The notes: generated from the letters alone by a model not told the origin. DNA of 64,000 nucleotides from Anisodus tanguticus (GCA_034509755.1 CM067549.1:30648001-30712000), one strand, 5' to 3'. Numbered from the stretch's first letter, positions 11,387-22,955 are shown. Translations and numbers: made by a program.

Positions 11387-13384
11387 TCATGTGCTGGCAT
11401 GTACAGAATGAAATCTTCATTCTCGATTCATGTGAATTCAATTTTTTTTATATTTTCTATTTCTTCGAATGATATGATGGTTTAATCATTCGCTTCATTG
11501 ATTTCAACGGTGGCAACTGCAAAATATGCTAAACATGATATATGAATATATAAATACTAGCTAGAAATTTTCAATAGCTCGGGATCGCTGGATGGTTGAA
11601 ATTAGCCGGTTAATGTCTATGTATATCAACATGCTTATAGTGGATCGTACTAAATAAAAATTATGTTATTATTTTAAATTTAATCAATTTGATGAATATG
11701 AGGGTGTTGAGTAGCTACTGGCTCAAAATCATGATTTATGGATTTGAAGTTTTAATCATTTGACAAACAATGTATCCAAGACAATCAACTGAAAAATAAG
11801 GAGGAAATCATTTGAAGAACCAGACATCCAATAAGATATCCAAAGAACTTAGTGAAGTAGTCGCAACATACATGAAGAACTACACAAAGGAACTGGTCCT
11901 TATGAAACTGGAGAATCAAGTTGTTTATGCCGACTTGGAGAAAACGTAATATTGATTGATTCACATTCTATGAAGAGTTGGATTACAGTTATGGTCATAT
12001 TCTATAATATACCATAAACTGAAAAACATAAAAAATTGCATTGAAGTAGGACAAGGAAGCCGATACGCATACAAGAAAGAAAGAAAAAAATCAAGTTTTA
12101 TAAGGTTTGATTTTCGGGTACAATTAATAAAACCAAAACCTTCAAGGATTCAATAACTAAAGGTGAAAACCAACTACTATATATACACATCACGAAGAAG
12201 CATTAGAACTCAACCATAATGCCTACATCACTACAGATTTCAACGAGATACAAGTGTGAGTCAATTATCCAATCAACAAAGTACCGAGCGTATCAAGATT
12301 TGTTTATTTAATTCTTCTACTGTAATAGGTTATGTTCAATTGTGATTCCACTTATTTTCCTTTGCAAGTATTAGTGATAAATATCGTTGGTGAAAAATAG
12401 TATCTAGCATTATAGACAGACTGTTCAGTCAACGGGTCCTTTAGGTTTGACAAGTTGATTGTAAACCTATTACCGCTTCAGATTATTAGTGAATTTTGAT
12501 TAAATCCTATAGGAGATAAATCGTGATTTCTTACACCCTTGAACAAGGAGTTTTTCATATATAATTTCTTGTGTGATTATTTTATATTCCGTTGCAAAGT
12601 CCTTCATATGCAAACTGCTTCAAGAGTTTGATTCTTGAAGTGCATAAGAGTCGCTCGATCCTAACAAAGGCCTAAGAGAGTTTAACATGTTATGCCTTGT
12701 ATACCTCATGTGATGGCTAGACTCAGTTTTCAAGTAATTAATACGTGCTTATGTATTGCACTTCATTCTATGTTCAATTGCTTGCTATTATCATGCTCAA
12801 ATCAGATTCAGCTACTGGTGCGATGATATCTAGATTTAGATGGGAGATGTGTCCAACCTTCCCTTGCGTGAGAATCACGAGGGTCAGGGTTAGTTACTCC
12901 ACACTCGTAGGTGTCACTGTTTGTTAGCGAGATAAGCTGACACTCCACCATGTATGTTTTCAGATCCTCACGTACATAGGGCCATTATCAAAAATAAATT
13001 CTCTGAAGAATTATTTTTGTTTTTAAATATGCCAATTTTCAATTTACTTTCTCATTTATCAAGTTATGTTAGTTTTAAGACTTTATATGATTATATTTAT
13101 TTGTAAAATGTGCTTTATTGCTTCTTATATTTTATTTCAGAATGTCTTGCAAGAACTTTTTTATGAGGTAGTCTATGAGACTTACTAGATACCTTATAAA
13201 TAGTACTTAGCCCGCTCAGACCTGCTTTTATTTTTTTTAATGCAAATATCGATGACCATACGTTTACCAGATAGGATTAATCCGCTATTTAGCTTCCTTC
13301 CACTCCTATTTTCGGCGAGTGGATGTTTCAGATTTATTATTTATTTATATTGCTTTAGTATTTCAAGGTATGCCCTAAAGATAT
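11387..13384. other. AT-rich intergenic DNA, no recognised gene
   Basis: Only short frames, none with a domain I recognise. The last five bases before the solo LTR (13385-13389, ACATT) are its left target duplication. Confidence 0.55.
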
Positions 13385-13389
13385 ACATT

Positions 13390-14401
13390 TGTTGGAAATT
13401 TGCCTTTGACGGGAGTTGCGTCCGACCAACTTTAACGGCTTAAACACTAGTGTTACGCATGTTGGAGAATCCGGTTCTTCACACGTGCATGATCTACTAA
13501 GTACGTAGATAACCGTAGGGCCAAGAATCGTCAAATTTTGTTGAGAAATGAAAGAGATATTGGTCCACGAAGTGAGGTGTTTGAAGCATGGAAAAGTGTG
13601 GTATAGGACCGCCCCGTCCTGTTCCGGGTTCCGGGTTTCGGGTTCACGGGTTTACGGGTTCACGGGTGCACGGGTTCACGTGCGTGGGCCATGGGCTGTG
13701 CTTCTTCTGATATTATCTTTTTGGACCAGAGAACTTTGCTAGATGTACAGTTTGATCCCTGAAGTTTCAGATGTACAGTTTGGACCAGAATTCTTTCATA
13801 TGTACAGTTTGGTCCCTAAAGTTTCAAGATAGTCAGAATTGGGCAGAGAGATTAGAAACCTCAACAACACTCAATTCAGCCATTTATTTTGGCTGAATTA
13901 CTCCTCCTAAATGGCCAATCCGTTGCACATCTTCACCATTTATTTTGGAGGAATTACTACCTCCATAATTGCCATTACTTGGCCAGTAATGACACTTATG
14001 GAGGCAGTTCATAAGCCTCTCCTTCAACTATATAAAGACCCCTTGTCACCATTGTTGAGCCACACACAAAAACAGACGAAAAACAGAAAACAGAATTCTT
14101 CTTCCTACAATCTTCCAAGCATCATTTCGTTACTCAAAATTCTTCACGGTAGCACTTGAGTTTCTTTGCTCAATTGTTCCATTGCTGTTTTATCTTGGGA
14201 GACAATTGTCCAGGACGTATAAAGGATACATACGGAGCAATATTGTCTTAAAGACAGAGTGCAAACACTCGACTCAGCATACCACAAAAACAGTTCCAGT
14301 TTGTTCTTTGTAATTTTAGTTTTTGTTGAATTGTAATTTCAGTTCTTCTATTATTTAGCAGTTATTTGTAATTTCCGTTTCCTGCACCTTTGTAACCAAC
14401 A
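13390..14401 (+). mobile_element. Solo LTR of a copia family
   Basis: Starts TGTTGG, ends CCAACA, and is flanked by ACATT at 13385-13389 and 14402-14406. No internal sequence or partner LTR is present. It shares several blocks in the same order with the copia LTRs at 3453 and 7194: the CACACGTGCA block, the AATGAAAGAGATATTGGT block, and ATCTTGGGAGACWATTGTCC followed by TTGTCTTAAAGACAGAG. It belongs to a related subfamily. Loss of the interior by LTR-LTR recombination is the usual explanation. A TATATAAAG box lies near 14028. Confidence 0.93.
13618..13685 (+). other. GGG-run cluster (possible G-quadruplex)
   Basis: Eight GGG runs are separated by 4-6 bases, mainly as CGGGTT and CGGGTTCA steps, within the solo LTR. 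The corresponding place in the two full copia LTRs holds a different GC-rich block with a hairpin. The run spacing fits intramolecular quadruplex folding of the plus strand or its RNA. Confidence 0.75.
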
Positions 14402-14406
14402 ACATT

Positions 14407-15690
14407 TTATCAGAATCTTGGTTAGCATTTTTTCATGGACTCATGACTTAGCCTAGTTATGTTTTAGCATTCAGTTACAGACATGTTCTAACTTTGTTAG
14501 TTGCGTTGACTTTCATGTTTATTCAAACAGTTTAGCTACATTTTCTATTAGTCAACTAAATACATGACTCGCTCGATCGATAGATAACTAGTATCGCGTG
14601 CCAATCATGTCCAACTCCAGTTTTAGGGCAATAAACTTTTTTTTTTTTCAAAAGGCCTAGAGCATGAGAAAAGTAAAGGAATAAAAAACATAGAAGAATT
14701 TGAAATTTTAAAAATCTTTGTGTTTAGAATTTATTGGCTTGAATAATTTGAATTTACGTTATAGAAAGCTTCTTATTGGAGTTTTTACACTTCGTGTCAA
14801 AGATTACTTCATTTTTTAAAATTTGAATCAGAGAGTTCTTATTAAAAGCAAAGGAATCTTTAATTATCATTTAACCATATCCTTTGATAACAATTCTATT
14901 ATTAAACAACCACACAAATTCGCATGAATGGTTTGGTGCTCCATTCTTTTTCAAAGTTCAGTGTCTTTTTGGTTTTTCCATCCTCTTCTGTTCCAGCCGA
15001 AAATAATTAAAATTTGACAAATGACTAAAAAGTCGATGCATTTTTTCATTTCTAATATTTTCAGCTTATACTAAAAGAAATTAATTTCTGAGTACATGAA
15101 TTTACACGAAAATAGACCTAGTTATTAAAACTTCAACATTAAGCCAAAATTTGGTGTGTGGTTAGTTGGTGGATTAAGATGGAGAATAAAGAGCTAGGGT
15201 ACATACATAGCATGAAATTAAAACTATGGGCCGGCACGTCTGTATTTTTAATCATGGAAGTGGTTGTAACAAACCCATAAACCCTTTATTTATACAACGC
15301 TATTTTCATTTGTATGACTATTTCGAATTTTTTGAATGCTTTGTCATCATTACGTTATATTTCTATTTTTAAATTGGAGGAGGGGGTTTAAAATTATTGG
15401 GGGACAAGCATGCATTGGTTGATGCTGACAATAGCCGTATGTAGACCAAATTTATAAAAAATAATTATTGTCCTCTGCAGAAAATCAAACAAGTTATGGC
15501 TTTAAATTAGTTTGTAATTATTTGTTGTTTTAAGAGATTGAATGTCCATATTATATGTTGATAAAAACGAATAGAGCCAAAATAAAATTAGGAATAAATT
15601 TCATGTTTGGTATAGGAGAAAACATGCACGGCCCATGGAGGTGGATTTAAGTTTTAGAAAAGATGGGTATATTATAATAAGAATTGTCTT
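14407..15690. other. AT-rich intergenic DNA
   Basis: No open frame of note and no recognised element. It includes a poly-T/A-rich stretch near 14637-14655. Confidence 0.5.
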
Positions 15691-16162
15691 GTCTTACGTT
15701 GTTTCAAGACGTTCACTGAATCCTTCACGATGTTTTGGTGGCAGGTACTAGTACATCGAAAAAAGATACTTTCGAGAAAGGACGAGCACGACTGAAAATA
15801 AATAGAAACCTCGCTTCTTTCGTTACATCTATGATGTCTCCTGGAAGGGGCTGCGGACCAACAATCCAGCAAAAGAGCTTTCAAGCTCCTCTCCTTCCTT
15901 ATAGTCAAGCAAGTGGCGGGTCTATTTGTTACAAAAGGCGAACATCCCCTTTCCAAAACATTATTTTGACATTATCCCTTTTCCACGTGAAAGCAGATAA
16001 GAAGTCTCGTCTTCATCCTATTGTGATGTCATCTCTATTAAACCTGCTATTCCTATCATGCTATTGCTTCTGTCTTCCAACCATCTAAGACCGGATTCAA
16101 TAGCAGCTCCTGCACCCATTCCAACCAATTTCTAGTTAATGCACCCATAAGAACCCGACAAT
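15691..16162. other. Organelle-like segment, source not identified
   Basis: Base composition and style change here from AT-rich nuclear sequence to more balanced sequence, and the segment runs straight into the ycf2 fragment. It holds a 117-codon plus frame (15735-16088) and overlapping minus frames, none with a recognised domain. I think it is mitochondrial or plastid DNA transferred with the ycf2 piece, but I cannot name the source gene. A host gene is the less likely alternative. Confidence 0.4.
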
Positions 16163-16255
16163 CTTCCGGAAGAAATCGAAGAATTTCTTGGGAATCCTAC
16201 AAGATCCGTTCGTTCTTTTTTCTCTGATAGATGGTCAGAACTTCATCTGGGTTCG
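16163..16255 (+). pseudogene. ycf2: Plastid ycf2 fragment (NUPT)
   Basis: In the plus frame it reads PEEIEEFLGNPTRSVRSF, then FSDRWSELHLGS. I recognise this as part of the N-terminal third of plastid Ycf2, a very large plastid protein of the inner-membrane import/AAA motor system. About 31 codons remain and then the match ends in AT-rich nuclear sequence. It is a nuclear copy of plastid DNA, or plastid DNA that came via the mitochondrion, and has no coding role. Confidence 0.82.
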
Positions 16256-16945
16256 AGATGAATTCAATACATAAATTTAACGAGTTCAATCTTTAAATTC
16301 TTACCAATGAATTCATTACGCTTTTAAAATTATAGATGCAAAATTATGAATTCCCAAAATAGTACTTTTTTTACATATTTATCCATACGTCATGTCGAAA
16401 ATGTTGGATCAGCTGATCCCATTAACTATATGTTACATCATTCAATACTGTTAATTTTAATATAAAATTTGGTTTAATTATATACAATTTTAAGGTGAAA
16501 GAAAGACAATGGAGATTTTAATGTGTCAGACTTGAAAATCTTGAAAGAATAAACCCAACAAATAAAGAAAAGAAAATATTATTTAGTTAAAAAACAAGAA
16601 GTGAAAATATAATATTTATATTTAGTTAAAAAACAAGAAGTGAAAATATAATATTTAAGTACTTTTTTAAAAAAAAACATAATATTACCATACATGATAA
16701 AGTAGGGGAGCATATTAATCTTGTATACTTGCTCGTTGGATATGTACATCGAAGAAGTTAGACTTTATATTTTATTTTTAGAATAAATTAAGCTAATTTT
16801 CAAATATCTTTTTAGACTTTTGTTGATTTATTCATTATTGGGAATAATGTAACCAATTTGTTTGATGATTCAAAAAAGAGATATGTGATAATTCAGGGAA
16901 TATTAATGATAGAATAAGAAAACATTGACAAATAGTACTATCTTG
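16256..16945. other. AT-rich intergenic DNA
   Basis: No recognised gene. It contains the 39-bp tandem duplication at 16580-16657. Its right end meets the LTR fragment, whose first part is missing. Confidence 0.5.
16580..16657. repeat. 39-bp tandem duplication
   Basis: Two adjacent near-identical copies of an AT-rich 39-bp unit, each containing TTTAGTTAAAAAACAAGAAG. It is probably slippage or a small local duplication. Confidence 0.9.
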
Positions 16946-17971
16946 TTCCCCAAGCAAGCCGAGACCCTTTCCACTTGTCCATACTTGGCCGAAAGGTTCA
17001 AGGTAGTTTGTGTCCTTTAATTTGTCTTCTAGAAAGGTCCATGTATTACTATAAATAGGACCCTTAAGATATTGTAAATGACAGAGTTGATGAATAGAAA
17101 AACTTGTGTTTTACTCAAACGCTAAAGTATTCAGCTTATGTGTTGTCTACCTTAGTTGGTCCTTATGTGGGCCTTTGATTCTTGTGTGAACAAACCCCTT
17201 AGTGTAAGTTGAAGCCAGGACTTGTGTGACCTAGTTAAACCCAAGCTAAGGTTCCTTTGGTGTAAGTTTGGTTAGGACTTGTATGACCTAGATAAGCCTA
17301 AGCTTAAGGAACCCCCTTGGTGCAAGTGGACGTTTGAACTTGTGTGATCCAACCAAACCCAAGCCTAGGGTCTATCATAAATTTATTGGCCACCATCACT
17401 TGTCTTGTTCAAGAGCTTGTACTTAGCAACCTCGGTCAAGACCTTGTCCAATTGGCTAACTATACTTGGTGTCGACTCGAGCATTAAAATCCTCGTGTCA
17501 TTATCCTTGTTTATATCGATCGTCCAACACTTGGATTGTACTCAGAATTGCACCTCGCAACTCGTGTTCATTCCTTGTGTCAACCACCTTATATCTTCTA
17601 CCACCACATCCCACAAGAATTCCCAAACACCCACACTCAAATCCACCAACCGAAACCATCCACAATCAGCGGTGTCATCCCGATAACTCCTAACATTCTA
17701 TTACACACCCCAACCGAGAACCTTACCATTTCAGTAAACTTCCGACATCCTCCAACACTAAACTAACAAAGCGTGATCACCAGAATAACCCTCAACGTGT
17801 CTACAATAACCCCATAAAATGCCTAAACACAACTCTCCCTAAAACTACCACCACCAAATACCACACTGCCGATAGAATCTGAGAACCTCACTTTCAAGGC
17901 CATTTTCAGGTCGACCCAATTACAACCAAGCCCCGACCCACTTACCCACTTACACCTCTCTTTACTTACAT
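16946..17971 (+). mobile_element. Diverged, 5'-truncated LTR related to the array
   Basis: Colinear with the second half of the LTR of the array at 27475-64000. Shared landmarks in order: ACTTGGCCGAAAG; a TATAAATA box at 17050-17057; CAGAGTTGAT; three GTGTAAGTT/TTGTGTGA blocks (about 17205-17380); a GGTGTCGACT block; TTTCAGTAAACTTCCGACA; and an ending CATCA at about 17971. It lacks the first 700 or so bases of the LTR and has no primer-binding site after CATCA. Divergence from the array LTRs is much larger than among array units. It is an older member of the same Ty3/gypsy family, in the same orientation and about 9.5 kb from the array. Confidence 0.85.
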
Positions 17972-18004
17972 CAGTAGTTATTAACGGGTACTAAAGAAAT
18001 AAAT

Positions 18005-20222
18005 GAGATAGTATTTGGAATTTTTTAAATTGATTTCTATGTATTCACTGCAAATACAAGTATAGATGCTAAAAGAAATGTGTAAAAGAAAATAGTTGTG
18101 TACACTTGTCTATTTCCTACTTGTACAACTGTATTATTCAAATCGTTAACAAGTACATCGTGAATCAAAGATGGGGGATGCGCAAACCACTTCATATGAT
18201 CAGATATAGAACCTGCATCCCTCGCTAACATGTGGGAACACTGATTTTCTGACCGTTTAACAAAGGACAAAGATATAGATGTAAAGTCACACATGAGTGC
18301 TTTACAATATTGTACAATAATATCAAAATAAGAATTGCCGCTTTCATATTTTTCCAATGCTTGCTTGCCAAAAGACAATCCATCTCAACAACAATCGAGG
18401 ATGTGCGGTAGTCGTTCTTTAACCAGCTCAAAGCTTTACGAACTATTAGGATTTCAGCCATTAGCGCATCATATGAAACTTCCAGTGGTGAACTAAATCC
18501 TCTAACAAAGTTTTCACGAGTATCACAGATTAACATACCGGCCCCTGTCTTTCTATAGTTAACATCACACGAAGCATCAAGTTACATTTCATAATAGCCG
18601 GATCAAGAGGAACCCATTTAACAATAAAAGTTAGTTCAGACAAAGAATAATAGTACCATTAATACGTGTCGCAGTCCATTCTTTCCAAAAGCGGCTAGCT
18701 CTGTGTATGATAGTGTCTGGCTACATATTTTTACATTCCAGATCAGGTTATTGCGAGCATTCCATACCTCCCAGAGGAGCATGATAGCCTCATGAAGTTG
18801 ATCATGCATCACAACATGTACTAGAGTCGTAAAGCTATCCATTAACGAGTTTCCCACCACCCGCCAACCCAAAGAAGACTTAAGCTAGACCTGCTTTATT
18901 GTATTACACTTTACTAGACAATGAAAAATAATTTCATCTTCTTGAAGACACGCGGGACAAACATTATGCTCAAGGACTTTTCGAGCAAGCAAGTTATCAC
19001 CTGTTGGTAATAATCCTTTCAGTGCTTGCCAAACAATATTCATGACCTTTGGCGTCATTTTTAGCTTCCATATTTTCTTTCGAATATTGCCATTCGAACT
19101 AGGAAAATTATTTTCTTGCAGCACCAAATACCCACTCTTAACAGTATATCTTCCTTGTCTATCTAGTCACCATATCCAATAATCATCCCAAAACATAAAT
19201 CCCAGGGGAATGACTTTTATACAATTTATCGCATCTATAGTAAAGAGGGTTTTCAAAAGATGTAGCTTCCATCTATCAAATCCGCCTCACAAAGATTCAT
19301 GGACTCATCATTGGGAACACTTTGTATAAACATAGATTGGTCAGTTGGTAGCCATGGATCGTGGTAAATCCGTGTATCAAGCCCATTTCCAATTCTTTTT
19401 ACACATCCCTTCTAAAGAAGATATTTTGTTGCACAGAGAGATCGCTAGATAAAACTAGGATTTGATCCCTCACCCGCATTAAGGAAGTCTGAGTTGCAAT
19501 AGTACTGACCTCCGATGACTTAACTTACAAGAGTAGATGGTCGTGTCATAATTGTCCCACCTGTTTTGGCTAGAAATGCCGTATTTGTATGTTGAAGTAT
19601 TTGAAATCCCATACCACCTTCACTTTTGAGCTTACTAAGATGCTCCCATGAAATCCATTTAATTCCAGATCCCTCACTACCTCCACTGCGCCACCAAAAT
19701 TCATTCATAGCGCATTCAATAGTAATACAGATGTCAATAGGCAATCCAAAGAGAGACATAAGTTAGTTTGGGATTTTCCTGTACAACTGTTTTCAATAAA
19801 ATTTCTTTTCCCGCTCTTGATAGGATTGGTCGTTTCTAACTCTGAAGCTTTGAGCGCACTTTATCCACTACCTAACTGAAAATCTCTTTCTTGCTATGAC
19901 CCAAAATAACTGACAACCCAAGATATTGACCAAGATGAACAACCATTGGTACATTTAAAATAGAAGCAATTGAGTCTTTTACGACACCATTATTGTTTCC
20001 ACTAAAAAAGATCTCCGATTTATGAAAATTCACCTGCTGGCCCGATGCTTTCTGATAGATCATAAGACAATTCTTAATAGTATTTGCTTCATTATCAATT
20101 GCCTTAAAGAAAAAAGTGCATCATTTGCGAAAAAGAGGTGAGAAATAGGGGCATGCGGCGTAATATTTACACCATGCAAAATACCACGCCGTGTATGAAA
20201 TCTCAAAAGTTCTGAAAGACCC
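18005..20222 (-). mobile_element. L1-type LINE fragment
   Basis: A minus-strand non-LTR retrotransposon missing everything upstream of the later RT motifs, as expected from 5' truncation. Its 3' side (low coordinates) abuts the array-related LTR fragment. I see no clear poly-A tail (poly-T on the plus strand) or target duplication, so its 3' border is approximate. Confidence 0.82.
18037..20222 (-). pseudogene. LINE ORF2 remnant (RT C-part, zf-RVT, RNase H)
   Basis: Read from 20222 downward, broken frames give the following. RT: RGILHGVNI, then HLFFANDALFF, where plant LINEs normally have FADD, so the first catalytic Asp is Asn. Next YQKASGQQVNFHKS and YLGLSVILGHSKKE, then NEFWWRSGG and WISWEHLSKLKSEGGMGF. 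The zinc-binding zf-RVT domain is at about 18885-19127 (IWKLKMTPKVMNIVWQAL, then CPACLQEDEIIFHCLVKC). RNase H of the RVT_3 type is at about 18037-18536 (ALMAEILIVRKALSWL, SIVVEMDCLL, SISLSFVKRSENQCSHMLAR). Frameshifts and stops separate the blocks, so it is non-functional. Confidence 0.85.
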
Positions 20223-20417
20223 TCAGTGTCACGATCGAAATCGGAGGACCGCGAATGGCACCTGGTTCCCTACTCAACCAAGCAGGGGCAAATTTACATA
20301 GGCCAAAGGGGTGTCACGTGACACTGCTTCATCGAATATTTTTACTATATATATATATATATATATATCGAACAAAATTAGAAGGTAAAATAAAAAACAT
20401 GACACTGCTTTTAACAA
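20223..20417. other. Short composite of repeat fragments
   Basis: Begins TGTCACGATCGAAATCGG, which resembles the start of solanaceous gypsy LTRs from memory, but the match is short. It contains the perfect palindrome GTGTCACGTGACAC (20311-20324), a (TA)n run, and TGACACTGCTT at both 20319-20329 and 20400-20410. That direct repeat may mark a small insertion of about 70 bp. Confidence 0.45.
20346..20368. repeat. (TA)n microsatellite
   Basis: About eleven uninterrupted TA dinucleotides. Confidence 0.95.
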
Positions 20418-20487
20418 GTGGCGCACTAGTCTATTGGTTAGGCGTTCCCATTTCGTAGTTGAGGTCGTGAGTTCGGACCTCCGCTAC
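20418..20487 (+). repeat. tRNA-like sequence, probably a SINE head
   Basis: GTGGCG (20418-20423) can pair with CGCTAC (20482-20487) as a six-base acceptor-like stem with one G-T pair. An A-box-like TAGTCTATTGGTTAGG and a B-box-like GAGTTCGGACC are present at about tRNA spacing. The anticodon arm is poor and the T-arm is only partly paired, so a working tRNA is unlikely. A tRNA-derived SINE head or tRNA relic fits better. Confidence 0.5.
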
Positions 20488-20520
20488 CTCACTATTTTTA
20501 TTACCCTTTAATTTAAATTC

Positions 20521-20740
20521 TAAAAGCTTTAAATACAAAATTAACTGGTAAAATCAGTAAAAATCCAAAATTAAGTAAAATCAGTAAAATAATTGGCCCT
20601 TAGTTTAAATAAAACAACAGTAAAAGCTTTAACTTCGAAATTAACTAGTAAAATCAGTAAAACAACTGGCCCTAAATCTGAAATTAAGTTAAATCAGTAA
20701 AATAATTGGCCCTTAATTTAAATAAAACAACAATAACTAG
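20521..20740. repeat. 100-bp imperfect tandem duplication
   Basis: The block starting TAAAAGCTTTAA recurs exactly 100 bp later (20521 and 20621). Shared inner words are AAATTAACT, AAATCAGTAAAA and ATTGGCCCTTA. It is AT-rich and non-coding. Confidence 0.8.
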
Positions 20741-20791
20741 TGATACAATTTATTAGAAAGTGTTCAGCCTTAAAAGTTAAAACCCTAAAAC

Positions 20792-22939
20792 TGTTACACC
20801 ACGTAATTTCACGTTCCGTCACGTCGTGTCAACGAAATCGAAAACTGGGCATCTTTGATGGCAAGGTTGATGGATCATCAAAATGCCAAGGTGAATCATC
20901 AAAGTACTTAAGATTTTCTGATCTCAGGAGGTAGATTGACAATCCAGATTGACGGACCATCAAATGTTTGACAGACTGTCAATCCCTCCGTCACATTGTG
21001 GTGGTGGAAAGTTTGTGATGTGTTTATAATTGGGTCTTGCGATTTTTCAACCATTTTTCATACAAACCAGACCTAGAACTCTCCCCAAATTCTCTCTAAG
21101 ATCCCAAATCATCCCAAGACCAATTCAAAGGTCAATTACGTAAGATTAACGCCATTAATCCCATGATAATCGTAAGATTGAGAGGGATTTGATGCGTCGA
21201 TGTAAGATTCACCCTCCTCTATCTATGTTTGTGATTAATTGATGGTTTGGAGTAAGTTGTGAAAGGATTTTCGTAATCAAAATCCGTAAACCTATGAAAT
21301 CATTGTATATAGACTTGTGGGCTATTTTGATCAAGATATGAATTGGAATTGATTAGCATATTGATTGTTGGTATTGTAAACCTAAGAAAGTATATTTCGG
21401 AGAATTGTGGGATCAAATTACGTAAGTACCCTTTGTTAACAAGTCTAAGAATCCTTTGTGTTTAAGGTTATCGATAAGATACCTAAATGAAGTTTCTTAT
21501 TTGGATATGGATCCAATATTGATATCGACCCTTTGTTGTTATAGAGAATCATCTATAAGGGATACAAAGGCTTATAGGATGACTTATAGCTTCGTGGATA
21601 AAGTATGTAAGGCTACCCCTTTCTTTCAAAAGGATGAAATCTGAAGAGTTATCATTTTAAAAAGAAACGTCAAGAATTACACTCTATTGCCTATCAAAGT
21701 ATCTTGTTGAGAAGTGTTCATTACTTATTCATATTCTTCTGATCCTTGTTGTTGGTTACTGGTCTTATTAAAAGTCTTCAAAAAGAAGTATTCTAAAGAG
21801 TCAATTTTTGAGTCATCAAAAGTCGTGTCAAGATAAAGCCAAAGAGTTTACGAGTGTCAAGAGAGGACAAAGAACTATTGTTATCACAGTCGGTTGTCCA
21901 CACCCCAATTTCCCATTGGTATTGATATAGTTCTCATTGGCATTGGATATCATGCATACAACCATATACATATATTGGATCGGGTTGCACGTTCCGCAAC
22001 ATATACATATATCAAATCGGGTTGCACGATCCACAACATATACATATATTAGATCGGGTTGCACATTTCACAACACCTACATATAATGGATCGGGTTGCA
22101 CGTTCCACAACATATACATATAATGGATCGGGTTGCGTGTTTCATAACACATACATAAATCATTGTGCACATTACATTGCATATCAATACATACACCTTA
22201 GAGTATACCTAAGAGTAATGACCTGTTATATACCTCACTCTATAAGACGAGGATAGTTTATACAGTAAAGGTCTATCTAGACAGGTTGTATTTGAGTTTC
22301 AGAGATTCGTTATTCGCCTCATATGGCATCCAAGTTGCTTATGCTTTCATTTACAACTTATCTCATCATATTTCTATTATGTTTTCTTTACAACTTATAG
22401 TTTCATACTGTTATTCATGCTTTACATACTCGGGTCATTATTTCATACTAACATCCCTTTTACCGGGGGCATTGTGTGTTCATGCCATAGTTTTTGACAG
22501 GGACTCAGCCAGACCACCAATGTAGGAGCTGTCGAGTTCAGTCGTCAGTAAGTAAGCTTCATCTTTCCCAGAGCTTCCTGGTCAGCTAGTGAGTATGTTT
22601 TGTGGATTTATATATATATTGGGTAGGTCGAGGCCTTGTCCCAGCCATATGTCAGTTCAGTTACTCTTAGAGGCTCATAAACGTATTTTGGTATGTACAA
22701 TGTTGATATATAGCCTTGTCAGCTAACTTTCCTTTAGTTAAATCATGATATGACCTCATCGGTCCTGTTATGTATATATATATTGGGTTGTTCCCCCTTG
22801 TTCCGTTGTTGTTGTAATATACCTTAGCTCGACCTTGTCAACCGAAAGTCTCTTCATATGGAACTCTAGTCATTAGAGTGATAGGCTCAGGCCAAAAGGG
22901 CACCGGGTGCCGTCCATACCCCCAGTTTGGGGTGTGACA
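20792..22939 (+). repeat. Chromovirus 5' LTR
   Basis: Starts TGTTACACCACG and ends GGGGTGTGACA directly before the primer-binding site, 2148 bp. It includes a five-copy 37-bp tandem repeat. Without the 3' LTR, neither the age nor the target duplication can be judged. Confidence 0.85.
21962..22150. repeat. 37-bp tandem repeat, five copies, inside the LTR
   Basis: The block CGGGTTGCAC (last copy CGGGTTGCGT) begins at 21981, 22018, 22055, 22092 and 22129, a constant 37-bp step. Each copy also carries a CACAACATATACATAT-like part. The strict period with substitutions suggests expansion in the LTR before later decay. Confidence 0.95.
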
Positions 22940-22943
22940 AACT

Positions 22944-22955
22944 TGGTATCAAAAT
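22944..22955 (+). promoter_or_regulatory. Primer-binding site, tRNA-iMet type
   Basis: TGGTATCAAAAT, five bases after the LTR end, against the usual TGGTATCAGAGC. The three differences are all transitions, consistent with decay. Confidence 0.85.

Noticed and set aside
15735..16088. 117-codon open frame as a host gene
   Set aside because: It lies in the organelle-like insertion, overlaps equally long frames on the other strand, and has no domain.
17405..17766. Plus-strand frames of 75-93 codons
   Set aside because: They fall in the C-rich half of the old LTR fragment and correspond to the accidental frames of the array LTRs.
20418..20487. Functional tRNA gene
   Set aside because: The anticodon arm and T-arm do not pair properly and the acceptor stem has only six pairs with one wobble.
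21828..22256. Frames of 65-78 codons on both strands with repeated peptide words
   Set aside because: The repetition is the 37-bp DNA repeat of the chromovirus LTR read in frame by chance. No gene.
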